Below, piece by piece: positions 31,613 through 40,136 of a stretch of DNA of 64,000 nt. This DNA comes from Janthinobacterium sp. TB1-E2 (GTDB taxonomy: Bacteria > Pseudomonadota > Gammaproteobacteria > Burkholderiales > Burkholderiaceae_D), in contig NZ_CP142523.1 of NCBI RefSeq assembly GCF_036885605.1, positions 3,162,001-3,226,000 of the forward strand. The letters are read 5' to 3'. The translations under genes were made by a program, and so were the position numbers. The notes below the pieces were generated by a model. It was not told the DNA's origin and did not search any database. It saw only the letters and a program-made list of their open reading frames with translations. Numbering within the stretch: position 1 is the stretch's first letter; each line of letters starts with the position of its first letter.

Positions 31613-34600
31613 ATGAGTCACTTTCTGGACCGCCTGAAATTTTTTAGCAAGCCCGCCGAGCCGTTTTCAAACGGCCACGGCACCGTGGTCGATGAAGACC
31701 GTACCTGGGAAAACGCCTACCGCCAGCGCTGGCAGCACGACAAGATCGTGCGCTCCACGCATGGCGTGAACTGTACCGGCTCGTGCAGCTGGAAGGTGTA
31801 CGTCAAGAACGGCCTGATCACCTGGGAAACGCAGCAAACCGATTACCCGCGCACGCGGCCCGACCTGCCCAACCACGAACCGCGCGGCTGCCCGCGCGGC
31901 GCCAGCTATTCCTGGTACGTGTATTCGGCGCAGCGCGTGAAGTATCCGATGGTGCGCGGCCGCCTGATGGAAATGTGGCGCGAAGCGCGCAAGACCATGG
32001 ACCCCGTCACGGCCTGGGACTGGATCAGCCAGGACCCCGTGCGCTCGCAGCAGTACAAATCCATCCGCGGCCTGGGCGGCTTCGTGCGCGCCACGTGGGA
32101 AGAATCGAATGAAATCATCGCCGCCGCGAATGCGCTGACGATCAAGAAATACGGCCCGGACCGCATCGTCGGCTTCTCGCCGATTCCCGCCATGTCCATG
32201 GTCAGCTATGCTTCCGGCACGCGCTATCTGTCCCTGATCGGCGGCGTGGCCCTGAGTTTCTACGACTGGTACTGCGACTTGCCGCCAGCCAGCCCGCAAG
32301 TGTGGGGCGAGCAGACGGACGTGCCGGAATCGGCCGACTGGTACAACTCGACCTACCTGATGGTGTGGGGCTCGAACGTGCCGATGACGCGCACGCCGGA
32401 CGCCCACTTCTACACGGAAGTGCGCTACAAGGGCACGAAAACCGTCGCCATCTCGTCCGACTACGGCGAAATGGTGAAGTTCGGCGACATCTGGCTGGCG
32501 CCGAAGCAGGGCACGGACGCCGCGCTGGCGCTGGCCATGGGCCACGTCATCCTCAAGGAATTCCACTCGGAAGGGCAGAGCGCCTATTTCCGCGACTATG
32601 CACGCCAGTACACGGACTTCCCCATGCTGGTCCTGCTCAAGGAACATAACGGCACCCTGGTGCCCGACTACTTCCTGCGCGCTTCGCACCTGGACAACAA
32701 CCTCGACGAAACCAATAACCCCGAATGGAAAACCCTCGTCATCGACGAGACGACGGGTGCGATTACCGCGCCGGCCGGCTCCATCGGCTTCCGCTGGGGC
32801 GAGTCGGGCAAGTGGAACCTGGAACAGAAGGCCGGCGGCAGCGGCGCGCCCATCGTGCCGATGCTCTCCATGATCAACGACAGCGACGCCGTCACGGAAG
32901 TGGGCTTTGCCTACTTCGGCGGCAAGGACGCGTCCGACATGTTGCTGCGCAAGGTGCCGGTGAAAACCATCCGCCTGGCCGATGGCACGACGGGTCTCGT
33001 CACCACCGTGTTCGACCTGACCCTGGCCAACTACGGCATCGACCGCGGCCTGGGCGGCGAAAACGTGGCGGAAAGCTATGACGACGACGTGCCGTACACT
33101 CCCGCATGGCAGGAAAAGCACACGGGCGTCAAACGCGCCGACGTCATCACCGTGGCGCGCCAGTTCGCGGAAAACGCGGACCAGACGCGCGGCAAGAGCA
33201 TGGTCATCGTGGGCGCCGGCCTGAATCACTGGTACCACATGGACATGACCTACCGCGGCATCATCAACATGCTGATGATGTGCGGCTGTATCGGCCAGTC
33301 CGGCGGCGGCTGGGCCCATTACGTGGGCCAGGAAAAACTGCGTCCGCAAACGGGCTGGACGCCATTGGCCTTCGCCCAGGACTGGGTACGTCCGATGCGC
33401 CAGATGAACGGCACCTCGTTCTTCTATGCCCACACGAGCCAGTGGCGCCACGAAAAGCTGGAAACGGGCGATATCGCCTCGCCATCGGCGGCCGGCGGCA
33501 CGGGCGACCTGACCCTGCTCGACTACAACGCCAAGGCTGAACGCATGGGCTGGCTGCCATCGGCGCCGCAGCTGCAAACGAATCCGCTGGAAGTGGCCAA
33601 GGCCGCTGCCGCCGCAGGCCAGAAGCCGGCCGCGTATGCGCTCGACCAGATCAAGGCGGGCCAGCTGCAGTTCTCGTGCGATGACCCGGACAATCCGGCC
33701 AACTTCCCGCGCAATATGTTCGTGTGGCGCTCGAATATCCTCGGCAGCTCGGGCAAGGGCCACGAGTACTTCCTGAAATACCTGCTCGGCACGCAAAACG
33801 GCTTGCTCAGCGACGAAGACGACTGCCTCACGCCGAAACAGGTGAAAGTGCGCCCGGCCGCCGAAGGCAAGCTCGATCTGCTCGTGGTGCTGGACTTCCG
33901 CATGTCGACCACGTGTTTGTATGGCGACGTGGTGCTGCCGACGGCCACCTGGTATGAAAAAGACGACCTGAATACGTCGGACATGCATCCGTTCATCCAT
34001 CCGCTGTCGGAAGCCGTGCAGCCGCTGTGGCAATCGAAGTCGGACTGGGAAATCTACAAGGGCATCGCCGAGAAATTCTCGGAAATCGGCGGCGAACTGC
34101 TGGGCACCCAGCAAGACATCGTCCTCACGCCGCTGATGCACGACACGCCGGGCGAACTGGGCCAGCCTTTCGATCCCAAGGATTGGCGCGCCGGCGAATG
34201 CGAAGCGATTCCCGGCAAGACCATGCCGAACATGACGGTGGTCGAGCGCAATTACCGCGACGTCTACAAGAAGTTCACCTCGATCGGCCCGCTGCTGGAA
34301 ACCATCGGCAACGGCGGCAAGGGCATTTCCTGGAAAACGGGGCATGAAGTCGACGTCCTGCGCGGCATCAACCGCACGGTGCTGGAGGAAGGCGTGTCGC
34401 AGGGCCAGCCGCGCCTCGATACGGCCATCGATGCGGCCGAGATGATTTTGTCGCTGGCGCCGGAAACGAATGGCCATGTGGCCGTGAAAGCCTGGGCCGC
34501 GCTGTCCTCCATCACGGGACGCGACCACACGCATCTCGCATTGCCGCGCGAGCATGACAGCATCCGCTTCCGCGATGTGCAGGCGCAGCCGCGCAAGATC

Positions 34601-35311
34601 ATTTCCTCGCCCACCTGGTCGGGCCTGGAAAGCGAAGAAGTCAGCTACACGGCCGGCTATACCAACGTGCATGAACTGATCCCTTGGCGCACCCTGACTG
34701 GCCGCCAGCAGTTCTACCAGGATCACCTGTGGATGCGCGATTTCGGCGAGGGACTGTGCGTCTACAAGCCGGCCATCAACACGAAGACGACGGAAGCGCT
34801 GCTGGGCACCAAGCCGAACGGCAACAAGGAACTGGCGCTGAACTTTTTGACGCCGCACCAGAAGTGGGGCATCCACTCCACGTATTCGGACAACCTGCGC
34901 ATGCTGACATTGTCGCGCGGCGGACCGCACGTGTGGCTGTCGGAGACGGACGCGCAAGCTGCCGGCATCGTCGACAACGACTGGATCGAAGTCTTCAACG
35001 TCAATGGCAGCCTGACGGCGCGCGCCATCGTCAGCCAGCGCATCCCGGCCGGCATGACGATGATGTACCACGCCCAGGAAAAGATCATCAACGTGCCTGG
35101 CGCGGAGATGACGGGCAAGCGGGGCGGCATCCATAACTCGGTGACGCGTGCCGTGCCCAAGCCGACGCACATGATCGGCGGCTACGCCCAGCTGGCGTAC
35201 GGCTTCAATTACTACGGCACGGTGGGCTCCAACCGCGATGAATTCGTATTGGTGCGCAAGATGAACAAGGTCGACTGGCTCGAAGGCCCGTTGCAGGAAC
35301 AAGGAGCATAG
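31613..35311 (+). CDS. narG: Respiratory nitrate reductase, alpha subunit
   Basis: The 1,232-residue catalytic subunit of membrane-bound nitrate reductase, which reduces nitrate to nitrite at a molybdenum bis-guanine-dinucleotide centre on the cytoplasmic side. His50, Cys54, Cys58 and Cys93 (THGVNCTGSC and RGCPRG) bind the FS0 iron-sulfur cluster, with histidine as the unusual ligand. Asp222 in YDWYCDLPPASP is the molybdenum ligand. The positions and total length agree with E. coli NarG. The start follows TGGAGGTAGC. It overlaps nothing and is followed 1 bp later by narH. No Tat signal is present apart from the short N-terminal remnant normal for NarG. Confidence 0.97.
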   Translation: MSHFLDRLKFFSKPAEPFSNGHGTVVDEDRTWENAYRQRWQHDKIVRSTHGVNCTGSCSWKVYVKNGLITWETQQTDYPRTRPDLPNHEPRGCPRGASYSWYVYSAQRVKYPMVRGRLMEMWREARKTMDPVTAWDWISQDPVRSQQYKSIRGLGGFVRATWEESNEIIAAANALTIKKYGPDRIVGFSPIPAMSMVSYASGTRYLSLIGGVALSFYDWYCDLPPASPQVWGEQTDVPESADWYNSTYLMVWGSNVPMTRTPDAHFYTEVRYKGTKTVAISSDYGEMVKFGDIWLAPKQGTDAALALAMGHVILKEFHSEGQSAYFRDYARQYTDFPMLVLLKEHNGTLVPDYFLRASHLDNNLDETNNPEWKTLVIDETTGAITAPAGSIGFRWGESGKWNLEQKAGGSGAPIVPMLSMINDSDAVTEVGFAYFGGKDASDMLLRKVPVKTIRLADGTTGLVTTVFDLTLANYGIDRGLGGENVAESYDDDVPYTPAWQEKHTGVKRADVITVARQFAENADQTRGKSMVIVGAGLNHWYHMDMTYRGIINMLMMCGCIGQSGGGWAHYVGQEKLRPQTGWTPLAFAQDWVRPMRQMNGTSFFYAHTSQWRHEKLETGDIASPSAAGGTGDLTLLDYNAKAERMGWLPSAPQLQTNPLEVAKAAAAAGQKPAAYALDQIKAGQLQFSCDDPDNPANFPRNMFVWRSNILGSSGKGHEYFLKYLLGTQNGLLSDEDDCLTPKQVKVRPAAEGKLDLLVVLDFRMSTTCLYGDVVLPTATWYEKDDLNTSDMHPFIHPLSEAVQPLWQSKSDWEIYKGIAEKFSEIGGELLGTQQDIVLTPLMHDTPGELGQPFDPKDWRAGECEAIPGKTMPNMTVVERNYRDVYKKFTSIGPLLETIGNGGKGISWKTGHEVDVLRGINRTVLEEGVSQGQPRLDTAIDAAEMILSLAPETNGHVAVKAWAALSSITGRDHTHLALPREHDSIRFRDVQAQPRKIISSPTWSGLESEEVSYTAGYTNVHELIPWRTLTGRQQFYQDHLWMRDFGEGLCVYKPAINTKTTEALLGTKPNGNKELALNFLTPHQKWGIHSTYSDNLRMLTLSRGGPHVWLSETDAQAAGIVDNDWIEVFNVNGSLTARAIVSQRIPAGMTMMYHAQEKIINVPGAEMTGKRGGIHNSVTRAVPKPTHMIGGYAQLAYGFNYYGTVGSNRDEFVLVRKMNKVDWLEGPLQEQGA

Positions 35312-35312
35312 T

Positions 35313-36863
35313 ATGAAAATCAGAGCGCAAATCGGCATGGTGCTGAACCTGGACAAGTGCATCGGCTGCCACACCTGTTCCGTCACCTGCAAGAACGTAT
35401 GGACCAGCCGCGACGGCGTCGAGTACGCATGGTTCAACAACGTGGAAACCAAGCCCGGCATCGGCTATCCGAAGCAGTGGGAAAACCAGGACAAGTGGAA
35501 CGGCGGCTGGCGCCGCACGGATGCGGGCAAGATCGAGCCGCGCCAGGGCAGCCGTCTGAAGATTCTGGCGAATATCTTCGCCAACCCGAACCTGCCCGCC
35601 ATCGACGAGTACTACGAGCCGTTCACCTACGACTACGAGCATCTGCAAAGCGCGCCGCTGTCGCAGACGCCGCCGACGGCCCGTCCGATCTCCGTGCTGA
35701 CGGGGAAAAAGATGGAAAAAATCGAGTGGGGTCCGAACTGGGAAGATGACCTGGGCGGCGAGTTTGCCCAGCGCAGCAAGGACAAACTGTTCGACAACAT
35801 GCAGAAGGAGATGTACGGCACGTTCGAAAACACCTTCATGATGTATCTGCCGCGCCTGTGCGAGCATTGCCTCAACCCGACGTGCGTGGCGTCTTGCCCA
35901 TCGGGCTCCGTGTACAAGCGCGAAGACGACGGCATCGTGCTGATCGACCAGGACAAGTGCCGCGGCTGGCGCATGTGCATCTCCGGCTGCCCGTACAAGA
36001 AGATTTACTACAATTGGTCGTCCGGCAAGGCGGAGAAGTGCACGTTCTGCTTCCCCCGCATCGAAGCTGGCCAGCCTACCGTGTGCTCGGAAACGTGCGT
36101 GGGACGTATCCGCTACCTGGGCGTGCTGCTGTACGACGCCGACAAGATCGAAGCCGCCGCCTCCGTGCCGCAAGAGCAGGACCTGTACCAGGCGCAGCTC
36201 GACCTGTTCCTAGATCCGCACGACCCGGCCATCATCGCCGAGGCGCGCCGTCAGGGCATCCCCGACCTTTGGCTGGAAGCGGCCGTCAAGTCGCCCGTCT
36301 ACAAGATGGCCGTCGAGTGGAAAGTGGCGTTCCCGCTGCATCCCGAATACCGCACCTTGCCGATGGTGTGGTACGTGCCGCCGCTGTCGCCTATCCAGGC
36401 GGCTGCCGAATCGGGCAAGCTGGGCGTGAACGGCATGCTGCCGGACACCCAAAGCCTGCGCATTCCCGTGCAGTACCTGGCCAATCTGCTGACGGCCGGC
36501 GACCAGCCGCCCATCGTCACGGCGCTGGACCGCATGCTGGCCATGCGTGCCTACATGCGCAGCAAGACCGTCGAGAAGGTGGAAAACCTCACGGTCCTGA
36601 AACAGGTGGGCTTGAGCAAGGCGCAGGTGGAGGACATGTACCACATCATGGCCATCGCCAATTACGAAGACCGCTTCGTCATCCCCAGCAGTCACAAGGA
36701 AATGGCCGAGGACAGCTTCAACGAGAAGGGTTCATGCGGCTTCAGCTTCGGCAACGGCTGCTCGGACGGCACCAGCGAACCGACCTTGTTCGGCAAGAAA
36801 AAACACGGTTCGGCCATCTTCATGCAGATGCCGAAGTCGCGCAAAACGGCGCCTGGCGCTTAA
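35313..36863 (+). CDS. narH: Respiratory nitrate reductase, beta subunit
   Basis: The 516-residue electron-transfer subunit that links NarI haems to NarG through four iron-sulfur clusters. The cysteine groups are intact: CIGCHTCSVTCKN (16-28), CEHCLNPTCVASCP near residue 185, CRGWRMCISGCPYKK near residue 217 and CTFCFPRIEAGQPTVCSETC near residue 244. The Trp in CRGW replaces a cysteine ligand, which makes that cluster 3Fe-4S, as in E. coli NarH. The start is 1 bp after narG behind GGAGCATAGT. The C-terminus has a Gly/Cys segment, SCGFSFGNGCSDG. Confidence 0.97.
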   Translation: MKIRAQIGMVLNLDKCIGCHTCSVTCKNVWTSRDGVEYAWFNNVETKPGIGYPKQWENQDKWNGGWRRTDAGKIEPRQGSRLKILANIFANPNLPAIDEYYEPFTYDYEHLQSAPLSQTPPTARPISVLTGKKMEKIEWGPNWEDDLGGEFAQRSKDKLFDNMQKEMYGTFENTFMMYLPRLCEHCLNPTCVASCPSGSVYKREDDGIVLIDQDKCRGWRMCISGCPYKKIYYNWSSGKAEKCTFCFPRIEAGQPTVCSETCVGRIRYLGVLLYDADKIEAAASVPQEQDLYQAQLDLFLDPHDPAIIAEARRQGIPDLWLEAAVKSPVYKMAVEWKVAFPLHPEYRTLPMVWYVPPLSPIQAAAESGKLGVNGMLPDTQSLRIPVQYLANLLTAGDQPPIVTALDRMLAMRAYMRSKTVEKVENLTVLKQVGLSKAQVEDMYHIMAIANYEDRFVIPSSHKEMAEDSFNEKGSCGFSFGNGCSDGTSEPTLFGKKKHGSAIFMQMPKSRKTAPGA

Positions 36864-36872
36864 GGAGCTGAT

Positions 36873-37541
36873 ATGGAATACGCTATGCATCACTACCAAG
36901 TCCTTTCGCGCCTGCTGCTGTATCCGGAGCCCGAGCTGATCGCGCATCTGCCGCAGCTGGACGCCGCGCTGGCGGCCGTGCCGGAGCAGCACGCGCTGCT
37001 GCGGCCCTTGCTGGCGCACCTGGAAAGCAGCAGCCTGATCGACCTGCAGCAGCAGTACGTGGCCACGTTCGACCGCAACCCGTCGCACTCGCTGCATCTG
37101 TTCGAGCATATCCACGGCGAATCGCGCGACCGGGGCCAGGCCATGGTCGACCTGATGGAGGAGTACAAGCGCCACGGCCTGCAAATGGTGGGCGACGACT
37201 TGCCCGACTTCGTGCCGCTGTTCCTGGAATTCCTCGCGCAGCTCGACGAGGAAGTCTCGGCGCCGCTGCTGGGCGACGCCGTCCACGTGCTGGCGCACAT
37301 CGGCCGCAAGCTGACGGCCAACGGCAGTCCGTATGCGCCCGTCTTCACCGTGCTCGAACGCCTGAGCCCCGTGGCGGCGGAAATGCTGGCCGAACCGCCG
37401 GTGCGCGACATGGATGAAGCGCTGGAAACCTTCGGTCCCGGTGCGGACGGCGTCGAGCCGCTGCTGCGCCAAGGTCCGGGCCAGGTTCCGGGCGGCGTCC
37501 ATCCCGTGCATTTTCACCCGCAGCCGCGGCGCGCCGCTTGA
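36873..37541 (+). CDS. narJ: Nitrate reductase assembly chaperone NarJ
   Basis: A 222-residue dedicated chaperone of the TorD/NarJ family. It binds NarG until the molybdenum cofactor is inserted and is not part of the mature enzyme. The helical fold starts with YQVLSRLLLYPEPELI, and the family motif LFEHIHGESRDRGQAMVDL is near residue 70. The ATG at 36873 has GGAG 5 bp upstream; a second in-frame ATG is four codons on. It sits 9 bp after narH. The proline- and arginine-rich last 25 residues are longer than the conserved core. Confidence 0.95.
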   Translation: MEYAMHHYQVLSRLLLYPEPELIAHLPQLDAALAAVPEQHALLRPLLAHLESSSLIDLQQQYVATFDRNPSHSLHLFEHIHGESRDRGQAMVDLMEEYKRHGLQMVGDDLPDFVPLFLEFLAQLDEEVSAPLLGDAVHVLAHIGRKLTANGSPYAPVFTVLERLSPVAAEMLAEPPVRDMDEALETFGPGADGVEPLLRQGPGQVPGGVHPVHFHPQPRRAA

Positions 37542-37568
37542 AGCGCGTCCGCATGAGGAGAGTACATC

Positions 37569-38255
37569 ATGAGTAATTACTTGCATCAATTTGTGTATGG
37601 CATTTATCCATACATCGCGCTGGCCATCTTTTTCCTCGGTAGCCTGATCCGTTTCGACCGCGAGCAATACACGTGGAAGTCCGATTCCAGCCAGCTGCTG
37701 CACCGCGGCAGCCTGCGCCTGGGCAATATCCTGTTCCACATCGGCATCATCGGCCTGCTGTTCGGCCATGCGGCCGGCTTGCTCACCCCCGTCTGGGTGT
37801 GGGATACCCTGGGCGTGTCGCACAGCCTGAAGCAGGGAGTGGCCATGGCGGCCGGCGGCGTGATGGGCGCCCTGTGCCTGGCCGGCATCCTGATCCTGCT
37901 GGTGCGCCGCTTCAGTAACGACCGGCTGCGCGCCGTGACCACGGCCGGCGACAAGCTGGTGATGGTGTGGATCTTGCTGACCTTGCTGCTGGGCCTGTCC
38001 TCGATCTTCGTCTCGGCTTCGCACATGGATGGCCACATGATGGTCTTGCTGATGAACTGGGCGCAGCACATCGTGACCTTCCGCGGCGACGCCGCCAGCT
38101 TCATCGTCGATGCGCCGCTGGTGTTCAAGCTGCACCTGTTCATGGGCATGTCGCTGTTCGTCATCTTCCCGTTCACCCGTCTGGTGCACGTGTGGAGCGG
38201 CTTCGGCGCCATCGGGTACCTGGGCCGCGCTTACCAGCTGGTTCGCCGCCGTTAA
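37569..38255 (+). CDS. narI: Respiratory nitrate reductase, gamma subunit
   Basis: The 228-residue membrane subunit carrying two b-type haems that take electrons from quinol. Five membrane helices are visible, and the haem-ligand histidines are in NILFHIGIIGLLFGHAAGL (helix 2) and in KLHLFMGMSLFVIFPFTRLVHVWSG (helix 5). The length matches E. coli NarI (225). It starts 27 bp after narJ behind GAGGAGAGTACATC. Confidence 0.97.
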   Translation: MSNYLHQFVYGIYPYIALAIFFLGSLIRFDREQYTWKSDSSQLLHRGSLRLGNILFHIGIIGLLFGHAAGLLTPVWVWDTLGVSHSLKQGVAMAAGGVMGALCLAGILILLVRRFSNDRLRAVTTAGDKLVMVWILLTLLLGLSSIFVSASHMDGHMMVLLMNWAQHIVTFRGDAASFIVDAPLVFKLHLFMGMSLFVIFPFTRLVHVWSGFGAIGYLGRAYQLVRRR

Positions 38256-38270
38256 GAAAGGAGTCACATC

Positions 38271-39017
38271 ATGGGAATCTCCGTCAATGGCATCGATATC
38301 GACGATGCCGACATCGCGCAGGAACTACCGCATCACGACGGTGCCGGCAACCCTTTGAAGCAGGCCGTGCATGAACTGGTGCTGCGCCGGCTGTTGCTAG
38401 ACGAAGCCGAACGCCTCGGCGTGCAGGGCGACAGTATTGACGACCGCATCGAAGCGCTGTTTGCGCAGGAAGTGCGCGTGCCGCCCGCCGACGATGCGGC
38501 TTGCCGCACCTTTTATGCGCAGCGCCCGCAGCTGTTTAGCAGCGGGGCGCTGGTCGAGGCGCGCCACATCCTGTTCCAGGTGACGCCCGAGGCGCCCCTG
38601 GAGCTGCTGCGCACGACGGCGCAAGCCGTGCTCGACGCCTTGAAACTGGCGCCCGAACGCTTCGGCGAACTGGCGGCGCAGTATTCGAACTGCCCGTCGG
38701 GCGCCCTGGGCGGCAACCTGGGCCAGCTGTCGCCGGGCCAGAGCGTGCCGGAGTTCGACGCGCTGCTGTTCCGCCTGGAAGCGGGCGCGCTGGCCGGCCA
38801 TTTGCTGGAAACGCGCTTCGGCTACCACATCGTGCAAGTGCTGCGCAGGGTCGAGGGCCAGCCCATCGCCTACGAGGCCGTGCAGGCGCAGATCGCCGAC
38901 CGCCTGTCGCGGGCCGCGTGGCAGCGCGCCGTGCACCAGTATCTGCACTTGCTGGTGGGGCGCGCCGAGATCGCCGGCATCGAGCTCGAAGGCACGGCCA
39001 GCCCGCTGGTTCAGTAG
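38271..39017 (+). CDS. Parvulin-type peptidyl-prolyl isomerase of the nar operon
   Basis: A 248-residue parvulin (PpiC/rotamase) protein without a signal peptide, so it should act in the cytoplasm. The rotamase domain spans about 95-200, with EARHILFQV (active-site His), FGELAAQYSNCPSGALGGNLGQ and RFGYHIVQVLRR. The N-terminal 90 residues form a helical domain as in NifM/SurA-like proteins. It lies 15 bp after narI with AAGGAG before the start and ahead of the terminator at 39060, so it belongs to the narGHJI transcript and probably assists folding of a Nar subunit. Similar genes accompany narGHJI in other betaproteobacteria. Confidence 0.9.
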   Translation: MGISVNGIDIDDADIAQELPHHDGAGNPLKQAVHELVLRRLLLDEAERLGVQGDSIDDRIEALFAQEVRVPPADDAACRTFYAQRPQLFSSGALVEARHILFQVTPEAPLELLRTTAQAVLDALKLAPERFGELAAQYSNCPSGALGGNLGQLSPGQSVPEFDALLFRLEAGALAGHLLETRFGYHIVQVLRRVEGQPIAYEAVQAQIADRLSRAAWQRAVHQYLHLLVGRAEIAGIELEGTASPLVQ

Positions 39018-39059
39018 GTAGAAATGCGTAGGCCGAAAGGCGTAGGCCGCTAGGCCTTC

Positions 39060-39084
39060 TGGGGCACAGCCAGATCGTGCCCCA
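39060..39084 (+). terminator. Hairpin ending the narGHJI-ppiC transcript
   Basis: TGGGGCAC (39060-39067) pairs with GTGCCCCA (39077-39084) across a 9-nt loop, 42 bp after the isomerase stop. The downstream GCCTTTACAAT is only moderately T-rich, so termination may be partial and moaA-narXL may receive read-through. Confidence 0.7.
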
Positions 39085-39119
39085 GCCTTTACAATCAAGT
39101 AAGAAACAGGAGTAGCGTC

Positions 39120-40106
39120 ATGGGTAGCGTCAAGTTGCAGGACCGTTTTGGCCGTTCGATCGATTATGTGCGGCTGTCCGTCACCGACCGCTGCGACTTG
39201 CGCTGCAGTTACTGCATGCCCAAGGGCTTTCGCGGCTTCGAGGAGCCGAAGGACTGGCTGACGTTCGACGAGATCGAACGCCTGCTGGGCATCTTCGTTC
39301 GCCTCGGCACGCGCCGCGTGCGCCTGACGGGCGGCGAACCGCTGTTGCGGCGCAACCTGCCGGAACTGGCGCAGCGGCTGACGGCATTGCCTGGTTTGCA
39401 GGACTTGTCGCTGTCGACCAACGCCACCCAGTTGGGCAAGCACGCCGTGGCTTTGCGCGCGGCGGGCGTGGACCGCATCAACGTCAGCCTCGATTCGCTC
39501 GACCGCGCCTGCATGCAGCAGATCACGGGGCGCGACAGCCTGCAGCCGATTCTCGATGGGCTGATGGCGGGCAAGGCAGCCGGTTTCGACCCGATCAAGA
39601 TCAATATGGTGGCCATGCGCGGCATCAATGACGGCCAGATCGAGGCCATGGCGGCGTTTTGCATCGAGCAGCAGTTCATCCTGCGCCTGATTGAAGCCAT
39701 GCCGATGGGCAGCACGGGCCGCAATGCCAGTTATATGCCGCTCGGTCCTGTGCGCGAGCGCCTGGCGGCCCGTTTTGGCCTGGTGCCGCAGGCAACAGAG
39801 TTGGGCGGCGGGCCGGCGCGCTACATGGCGACAGCCGATGGACGCTCGAGCATCGGCTTCATTACGCCCATGTCGCAGCATTTTTGCGCCAGTTGCAACC
39901 GCGTGCGCCTGTCCGTCGATGGTACCCTGTATTTGTGCCTGGGCCAGGAAGAGAAATTCGCCCTCGGCCCCATGCTGCGCGGCGGGGCCACGGATGCGGA
40001 GATCGAAGCGGCGATCCGCGCCGCCATCGAACTGAAGCCGCAGCAGCATGATTTCAATACGCAGCCCGATAAAATTATCCGGTTCATGGCGCAGACGGGC
40101 GGCTGA
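39120..40106 (+). CDS. moaA: GTP 3',8-cyclase MoaA
   Basis: A 328-residue radical S-adenosylmethionine enzyme for the first step of molybdenum-cofactor synthesis. The N-terminal cluster motif CDLRCSYC (Cys25, 29, 32) binds the SAM cluster, GGEPLLR follows near residue 76, and the C-terminal cluster uses CASC plus a third Cys 14 residues later (CLG). The protein ends in Gly-Gly, the conserved MoaA tail. Its position between narGHJI and narXL supplies cofactor for NarG. An extra moaA near nar genes, beside a housekeeping copy elsewhere, is common. The start follows ACAGGAGTAGCGTC. Confidence 0.95.
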   Translation: MGSVKLQDRFGRSIDYVRLSVTDRCDLRCSYCMPKGFRGFEEPKDWLTFDEIERLLGIFVRLGTRRVRLTGGEPLLRRNLPELAQRLTALPGLQDLSLSTNATQLGKHAVALRAAGVDRINVSLDSLDRACMQQITGRDSLQPILDGLMAGKAAGFDPIKINMVAMRGINDGQIEAMAAFCIEQQFILRLIEAMPMGSTGRNASYMPLGPVRERLAARFGLVPQATELGGGPARYMATADGRSSIGFITPMSQHFCASCNRVRLSVDGTLYLCLGQEEKFALGPMLRGGATDAEIEAAIRAAIELKPQQHDFNTQPDKIIRFMAQTGG

Positions 40107-40136
40107 GGCAGTTTTGTATTTACACTCAAGGGCGGT

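Noticed and set aside
31667-35461. Minus-strand open frame of 1,264 codons opposite narG
   Set aside because: No domain or motif, biased composition, and it lies exactly antisense to narG whose catalytic residues are all present.
39026-39055. Short repeated GTAGGCCG/CTAGGCC stretches after the isomerase gene as a mobile repeat
   Set aside because: The units are under 10 bp, irregular and GC-rich; they could arise by chance and do not form a clear element.
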